Shown here piece after piece: positions 33,334 to 37,832 of a DNA stretch of 37,832 nt. A program made the translations under genes and the position numbers. Origin of the DNA: Gammaproteobacteria bacterium (lineage in GTDB: Bacteria; Pseudomonadota; Gammaproteobacteria; DRLM01); contig CAKKSB010000068.1 of the NCBI GenBank assembly GCA_919903055.1, positions 1 through 37,832 of the forward strand. The letters run 5' to 3'. A model generated the notes under the pieces. It saw only the letters and a list, made by a program, of their open reading frames with translations, was not told where the DNA came from and made no database searches. How positions within the stretch are numbered: position 1 is the first letter of the stretch; every line of letters starts with the position of its first letter.

Positions 33334-34479
33334 ATGATCCATGACAAGACCCATGCCGGGCGGTGGGCGGGCTTGGCCTTGCTGGTGTGTTTATTGAGCG
33401 CATGCGCCATGGTGGGAGGAAAAAAAGAGACGGCGCTGAGTCCGGGTATCAAACTCTATGCGCCGCTGAGCGTGGAGGAATTGGCGCGGCTGCCGCCGGC
33501 CGAGCAAATCCGCTATTTCACCGATAACGTTTATTTCGCCGCCACCAATCGCGGCGGCGCCGGCGAAGCGCGGGCCGAAGCCGCCGCGGCCGCCTTGCGT
33601 TATTTGCAGGACACCCTCGGCAAAGAAGAATTTCTGCGTTTTTGGACAGGCGTGGACGGTGACTTTTTCGGACGCGTGAACGCTGCCTTGGAATTTACCG
33701 ACTACACCCGGCCCCAAGCCGCTTTGGATGAGCGGCGGGTGCGCACGGCCTACAACCTCACCGCGCGGCATTTGGAGGTGGTGAAAAATCTCGGCGAGGC
33801 GCGCCAGCGCGCCATGACTTATTTGATCGAGCTGGCCAGTAAAGGCGAAAGTGAAGCCTGCTTCGCTTTTCACAAGGCCTATAAAGATTATGCTAACCCG
33901 CTGCACGCCGACACCGAGTTGACTTGGCCGCAAGTGGACGGCAAACCTTTCCGCAAGTCGATGTGGGCGGGTTCGGGGGAGGCGACGGTCGGCGGTAAGG
34001 TCGTGCAAATCGCCATTCCAGCCGAAGTGGTGCTGGGGTGCCGCGCGATTTTGCATCCGCCCGTCACGGTGACCGCCGGGGTGGTGGAGGATGTGAAGCA
34101 GTTTTTTGCCGGGATCAAGCTCGGCCGCGACTTTAACCTGGCCGGCTATAACCAGCGTAAAGAGGCGTGGCGGCGCGACATCGCCCAGCAGGCGTTGGCG
34201 GCCGCGGAAAAACTGCGCTTGGAAAAGATCCGTATCGTCAACGTGGTGGACGTGTATCAGATATATCCGCCCGAGCTGGATTATGAATACGAACTGGCGG
34301 CCGGCAACGGCACTTTATCCGAACGGGTAGCGGCCGGCATACTCGGTGAACAAGAAGCCTTCGTGGTGGAGCAGCGTATCCACGAGCGCGCCGTGTTGTT
34401 GACCGGCGTAGGTATTACCCCGCAAGGCACGCCCATGGCGTTTCTGTATATGGTGTCGGACCGCGCCGCGAAAAAATAA
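33334..34479 (+). CDS. Predicted lipoprotein of unknown function
   Basis: 381 aa from the ATG at 33334, with a perfect AGGAGG seven nt upstream; GTG 33328 and TTG 33331 are overridden by that spacing. The signal peptide ends in the lipobox LSAC (LLVCLLSACAMVGGKK), so it is probably an outer-membrane lipoprotein. The body has helical stretches (RAEAAAAALRYLQDTLGKEE, NLTARHLEVVKNLGEARQRA), then VVQIAIPAEVVLGCRAILHP and a C-terminal part ending GTPMAFLYMVSDRAAKK. No enzymatic motif is recognised. It stands alone between two spacers and converges on the phosphatase-family gene. A hairpin GGCGGC-AAC-GCCGCC (34490-34504) just after the stop may help end transcription. Confidence 0.82.
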   Translation: MIHDKTHAGRWAGLALLVCLLSACAMVGGKKETALSPGIKLYAPLSVEELARLPPAEQIRYFTDNVYFAATNRGGAGEARAEAAAAALRYLQDTLGKEEFLRFWTGVDGDFFGRVNAALEFTDYTRPQAALDERRVRTAYNLTARHLEVVKNLGEARQRAMTYLIELASKGESEACFAFHKAYKDYANPLHADTELTWPQVDGKPFRKSMWAGSGEATVGGKVVQIAIPAEVVLGCRAILHPPVTVTAGVVEDVKQFFAGIKLGRDFNLAGYNQRKEAWRRDIAQQALAAAEKLRLEKIRIVNVVDVYQIYPPELDYEYELAAGNGTLSERVAAGILGEQEAFVVEQRIHERAVLLTGVGITPQGTPMAFLYMVSDRAAKK

Positions 34480-34533
34480 TCCGCCGTGCGGCGGCAACGC
34501 CGCCATCGCCTTCATCCTGAAAAAAGCAGTTGG

Positions 34534-34653
34534 CCACGGTGGACACGGGAGGAACACATCAACGATGGCATGTCCTTATCGAATGTACTCGCCAGGCGAA
34601 CTCGTCCAATGGTGTAACATCCCGATGCTCCGTGTCCTCCCTGTTCTCCGTGG
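34534..34653. repeat. Imperfect inverted repeat between convergent genes
   Basis: CCACGGTGGACACGGGAGGA (starting 34534, arm to 34557) is matched inversely by GTGTCCTCCCTGTTCTCCGT (starting 34632, arm to 34653). The arms are ~22-24 nt with a few mismatches and one-base gaps, and ~74 nt between. It lies exactly between the lipoprotein and the phosphatase-family gene, so it could act as a two-way terminator or be a dispersed extragenic repeat. Confidence 0.5.
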
Positions 34654-34677
34654 TTTGCATCATCCGCGGTTTTTAGG

Positions 34678-35505
34678 TTAATTGGCCAACAGCTGAACCG
34701 TCTCCGGCACTTCGATCTCCACCGCAATAGGCAGATGATCGGAGATGGCATGGTTGAGCACTTGCAGATTGGTGACTTTCAGCGACGGCGTGGTGAGGAT
34801 GTGGTCGATGTTGCGGATCGGCCGCCAGCTGGGAAAGGTGTGCAGAATTTGGGTGGGTTCGCAGAGCTTGGAGACGGTTAACAGACGGTCCATTTCCCGG
34901 CTCTGCGGCGCGCAGTTGAAATCACCCATCACCACCGCATGCTCGTAATCGCAGACCAGCTCGCCCAGAAAATCCAGTTGCCGTTGGCGGGTGCGCCGCC
35001 CCAGGGCGAGGTGGACCAGGATTAGCATGATGGGGTTGTCATGGTGCCCGAAGCGCACGGCCATGGCGCCGCGGCCGGGGATGAGGCCCGGCAGTTTGTG
35101 CTGCTCGATCATGCTGGGACGGATCCGGCTCAGCAGGCCGTTGCTGTGCTGGGCGAATTTGCCGAGGTCGCGGTTGGTCTGATGGCACCAGAACGGGAAG
35201 TGGCCGCGGCGCGCGAGATATTCCACCTGATTGATGAAATAGCTGCGCAGACTGCCGGCATCCGCTTCCTGAAGGGCCACCACGTCGTACTGGGAGGCCA
35301 GCCGGGCGATGCGGTCCAAGTTGTCGAAACTGGAGAAGTGGGGCAGCACATGTTTCCAGCTGCGCGTGAAATAGTGATGGGGCCGGGTCGAAGCCACCGC
35401 GGTTTGAATGTTGTAAGTGAGCAGGCGTAACCGCGACTTGCCGCCGCCGGTAACGCTGCCGGGGTGCGCGTGTTCCTCAACCAGCGCCGAGATGGGTGGG
35501 CTCAT
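34678..35505 (-). CDS. Endonuclease/exonuclease/phosphatase (EEP) family protein
   Basis: 275 aa. The EEP metal-hydrolase motifs are in order: LLTYNIQT (Asn32), VVALQEAD (Glu80), MGDFNCAP (Asp195, Asn197), IRNIDHILTT and ISDHLPIAVEIE (Asp256, His257). The fold cleaves phosphodiester or phosphomonoester bonds using Mg2+. No signal peptide or membrane segment is seen, so it is probably cytoplasmic; the substrate cannot be told from the sequence (nucleic acid, phospholipid or inositol phosphate types share these motifs). Its ATG overlaps the stop of the upstream ThDP-enzyme gene (ATGA), so the two are translated together. Confidence 0.9.
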   Translation of the reverse strand: MSPPISALVEEHAHPGSVTGGGKSRLRLLTYNIQTAVASTRPHHYFTRSWKHVLPHFSSFDNLDRIARLASQYDVVALQEADAGSLRSYFINQVEYLARRGHFPFWCHQTNRDLGKFAQHSNGLLSRIRPSMIEQHKLPGLIPGRGAMAVRFGHHDNPIMLILVHLALGRRTRQRQLDFLGELVCDYEHAVVMGDFNCAPQSREMDRLLTVSKLCEPTQILHTFPSWRPIRNIDHILTTPSLKVTNLQVLNHAISDHLPIAVEIEVPETVQLLAN

Positions 35506-37133
35506 AGGGGAAAGATCGTCTCGCCGAGTTTGGCCGTCAATTTCAGGTTCTCCGTATAATCGACCGGGCAGTCGATGATGTTTACGCCGCCGTCGGCCAG
35601 CGCCTGCCGCAGTATCGGCATCAATTGCCCGGCGCTCTCGACTCGATAGCCTTTAGCGCCGAAGGACTCGGCGTATTTTACGAAGTCCGGGTTCTTGAAG
35701 TGTACATAGGCCGGCCGGCCATACGTACTCATTTGTTTCCATTCGATCAGGCCGTAGCCGCCGTCATTCCAGATCAGCACCACTATCGGAAGCTTGAGCC
35801 GCACCGCGGTTTCGATTTCTTGCGAGTTCATCAAAAAACCGGCGTCGCCGGTCACCGCCACCACCCGCCGTTCGGGACAGGCGAGCTTGGCGCCGACCGC
35901 GCCCGGCACGGCGATCCCCATGCTGGCGAAGCCGTTGGAAATGATACAGGTGTTGGGCTGCTCGCAGCGGAACATCCGCGCCATCCACATTTTATGCGCG
36001 CCGACGTCGCAGATTACGATGTCTTCCAGGTCGAGCGCGGTGCGTAAATCCCAAATGATTTTTTGCGGCTTGAGCGGGAAGGCGTCGTCGTCGCGGTGCT
36101 GATTCATGTCCTCGATCAGCGCGTCGCGCAGCGGCCGCAAAGGATGGCCTTGCTGCGGCGTCGCGCGTTCGGCAATGCGGCGCAGGCTGTGGCGAAGATC
36201 GCCCACCACGCCGACCTCGACCGTGTAATGGGCGTCGACCTCGGCGGGATTGGCGTCGATGTGGATGATCTTGCGATCGCGGGTCGGGTGCCAGAGGCGC
36301 GGGTGGTATTCCACCAGATCGTAGCCGACGCAGACGATGACGTCGGCGCGGTTAAAGCCGCTGTTGACGTAATCTTGCGATTGCAGGCCGACGCTGCCGA
36401 GGGCGGTGGGATGTTTGAAGGGCACCACGCCCTTGGCCATGAAGGTATTGGCCACCGGAATATTCAGCGCGGCCGCGAACTCGGCGAGTTCCCGCCAGGC
36501 CTGGGCGCGGATCACTCCGTTGCCGGCGAGGATGATGGGATGGCGCGCCTCGGAGAGGAGACGGGCGGCGGCCTCCACCCGGTCGGCGGCCGGCTCGGGC
36601 ATGGTCGGCTGCTGGGCGCGCAGCGGTTCGGCTTCGATTTCCATGTCGGCGAGATTTTCGGGAAATTCGATGAAGCAGGCGCCGCTCTTTTCGGTCTGCG
36701 CCAATTTAAAGGCTTTGCGCACCACCTCGGGCACGGTGTTGGGCGTCAACAGCCGCGAGGAATATTTGGTGACCGGCGCGAAAATGCTCTTGAGGTCGAG
36801 CACTTGATGCGATTCTTTGTGCAACCGGCTGGTGTCGGCCTGGCCGGCGATCGCGACCAGCGGCGCGTGGTCCATGTTGGCGTCGGCGACGCCGGTGAGC
36901 AGGTTGGTGGCGCCGGGGCCGAGGGTGGACAGACAAACCCCGGCCCGCGCGGTGAGCCGGCCGTAGACGTCGGCCATGAAGGCCGCGCCTTGTTCATGCC
37001 GGGTGGTGATGAATTGGATGGGCGAATCCAGCAAGGCGTCCATCAGCGCGAGGTTCTCCTCGCCGGGAATGCCGAAGATATATTCGACGCCTTCGTTTTC
37101 GAGGCATTTGACGAACAGCTTGGCGGTTTTCAT
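35502..37133 (-). CDS. Acetolactate synthase large-subunit family ThDP enzyme
   Basis: 543 aa from the ATG at 37133 (start MKTAKLFVKCLENEGVEYIF); an upstream in-frame start at 37184 adds 17 atypical residues. The ThDP-activating Glu is E47 in TTRHEQGAAFMADVYGRLTA. The ThDP/Mg motif is VTGDAGFLMNSQEIETAVRL ... LIWNDGGYGLIEWKQ. The middle FAD/DHS-like domain has AGNGVIRAQAWRELAEFAAA. Length and phrases resemble catabolic AlsS-type acetolactate synthase (pyruvate to 2-acetolactate) as much as biosynthetic IlvB; no ilvN small subunit follows. It overlaps the EEP-family gene by 4 nt. An alternative is a related decarboxylase of the same family, so no gene symbol is given. Confidence 0.88.
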   Translation of the reverse strand: MKTAKLFVKCLENEGVEYIFGIPGEENLALMDALLDSPIQFITTRHEQGAAFMADVYGRLTARAGVCLSTLGPGATNLLTGVADANMDHAPLVAIAGQADTSRLHKESHQVLDLKSIFAPVTKYSSRLLTPNTVPEVVRKAFKLAQTEKSGACFIEFPENLADMEIEAEPLRAQQPTMPEPAADRVEAAARLLSEARHPIILAGNGVIRAQAWRELAEFAAALNIPVANTFMAKGVVPFKHPTALGSVGLQSQDYVNSGFNRADVIVCVGYDLVEYHPRLWHPTRDRKIIHIDANPAEVDAHYTVEVGVVGDLRHSLRRIAERATPQQGHPLRPLRDALIEDMNQHRDDDAFPLKPQKIIWDLRTALDLEDIVICDVGAHKMWMARMFRCEQPNTCIISNGFASMGIAVPGAVGAKLACPERRVVAVTGDAGFLMNSQEIETAVRLKLPIVVLIWNDGGYGLIEWKQMSTYGRPAYVHFKNPDFVKYAESFGAKGYRVESAGQLMPILRQALADGGVNIIDCPVDYTENLKLTAKLGETIFPL

Positions 37134-37221
37134 CTTGGGTTGTGGACCGATCTGCGCCGCGCGGGCGGGCGGCCCGCGCGGCATAAAGCTGCCCGGCGTG
37201 ACGGGTGGGTCAGGTCGCCGG

Positions 37222-37832
37222 TCATAAACCTTTGCGTTCTTTTTCGATGAGGAAATCCATGACCTTGAGCATGGCGTTGAAATTGCCTTCGACCTGGCCG
37301 GGATTGAGGATGTATTTACCGTTGATTACTATGGAGGGCGTGGCTTCGGTCTGATAACGGCGACTCATTTCCTTGGCGCGCCGTACCTTGGCCTCCACCG
37401 AAAAGGAATTAAAGGTCTTTTTGAAATCGTCATTGCTGACGCCTTGTTCGGCGAAGAACTCCATCAAACGTTCTTCGGTGTCGAGCCGGCGTTTTTGCGC
37501 GTGGATGGCGTCGAACAACGGCTTATGAATTTTGTCGAGCACGCCCAGAGCTTCGGCGGCGTAAAAGGCGCGGGCATGAATAATCCAGTGTTCCGCCAAG
37601 GTGGCGGGCATGCGGCGGTATTCCACGTCGGCCGGCAATTGTTTTACCCAGCGTTCGAGATAAGGCTGGAAACGATAGCAGTGAGGACAGCCGTACCAGA
37701 ACAATTCCACCACTTCGATCTTGCTTTTGCTTTCGGTGGGTTGGGCGGGAACGATGCGCGTGTAATTGCGGCCTTCCTGGAATTCGGCGGCCTGGGCCAG
37801 GGCGGGAAGCAGCAACAAGGGCAACAGCCAGC
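37222..37832 (-). CDS. dsbA: Thiol:disulfide interchange protein DsbA (5' end outside the window)
   Basis: About 203 codons to the right edge, where the signal peptide (WLLPLLLLPALAQA) is still open; the true start lies beyond. DsbA is a periplasmic oxidase that introduces disulfides and is re-oxidised by DsbB. The catalytic CPHC is in ELFWYGCPHCYRFQPYLERW. The cis-Pro loop is EATPSIVINGKYILNP near the C-terminus. The inserted helical domain includes FNSFSVEAKVRRAKEM. It lies 88 nt upstream of the ThDP-enzyme gene in the same direction, with no sign that the two are related in function. Confidence 0.95.
   Translation of the reverse strand, partial: WLLPLLLLPALAQAAEFQEGRNYTRIVPAQPTESKSKIEVVELFWYGCPHCYRFQPYLERWVKQLPADVEYRRMPATLAEHWIIHARAFYAAEALGVLDKIHKPLFDAIHAQKRRLDTEERLMEFFAEQGVSNDDFKKTFNSFSVEAKVRRAKEMSRRYQTEATPSIVINGKYILNPGQVEGNFNAMLKVMDFLIEKERKGL

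Noticed and set aside
33112-33354. Minus-strand 80-aa frame before the lipoprotein gene
   Set aside because: No family, no ribosome-binding site, and it overlaps the clear AGGAGG and start of the plus-strand gene.

Overview
The window is GC-rich, densely coded DNA from a Gram-negative bacterium, most likely a gammaproteobacterium. The run mreBCD-mrdA-rodA-mltB-rlpA-dacA-dat-ybeD-lipB-lipA is the gammaproteobacterial arrangement of rod-shape, peptidoglycan and lipoate genes. Lipoproteins, SPOR and DsbA proteins and outer-membrane barrels also point to a diderm. I cannot place it to genus.

Region 1 (1-12385) is housekeeping. The divergent gatC-gatA genes (glutamyl/aspartyl-tRNA amidotransferase; gatA runs off the left edge) face a single long co-directional series. 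mreB/C/D, PBP2 and RodA build the elongasome. MltB, RlpA and a DD-carboxypeptidase trim the wall. A D-amino-acid transaminase can supply D-alanine/D-glutamate precursors. ybeD-lipB-lipA make protein-bound lipoate. The mreC reading frame has no ATG, GTG or TTG at the expected place and appears to start with ATT.

Region 2 (12386-24705) is the most unusual part. An AT-rich leader with a near-consensus promoter and a palindrome precedes four tightly packed secreted-protein genes (177, 882, 1942 and 916 aa). They share DUF11-type 'conserved repeat' domains, SdrD-B-like folds and Asp/Asn-rich calcium-type loops. The third ends in a C-terminal half that looks like an outer-membrane beta-barrel. The fourth has an N-terminal half resembling the Tad_C region of TadG-like proteins. 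I read this as a cell-surface display or fibre system whose function is unknown.

Region 3 (24706-28485) is an accessory island, all on the minus strand. A RAYT (REP-associated tyrosine transposase) flanked by inverted REP-like hairpins has landed next to a truncated gene. Upstream lie a membrane-anchored unknown protein, a small unknown protein and an AbiTii-domain protein. They are separated by attC-like recombination sites, so this is probably a stretch of integron gene cassettes without a visible integrase. One attC carries a 70-nt inverted-repeat insert.

Region 4 (28486-37832) holds a large secreted subtilisin-family protease with a GlyGly-CTERM-like tail, a small two-helix membrane protein, an arginine-rich small protein and a lipoprotein of unknown function. 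It ends with an overlapping pair (acetolactate-synthase-type ThDP enzyme and an endonuclease/exonuclease/phosphatase-family protein) and a 5'-truncated dsbA. I saw no tRNA, rRNA or CRISPR.
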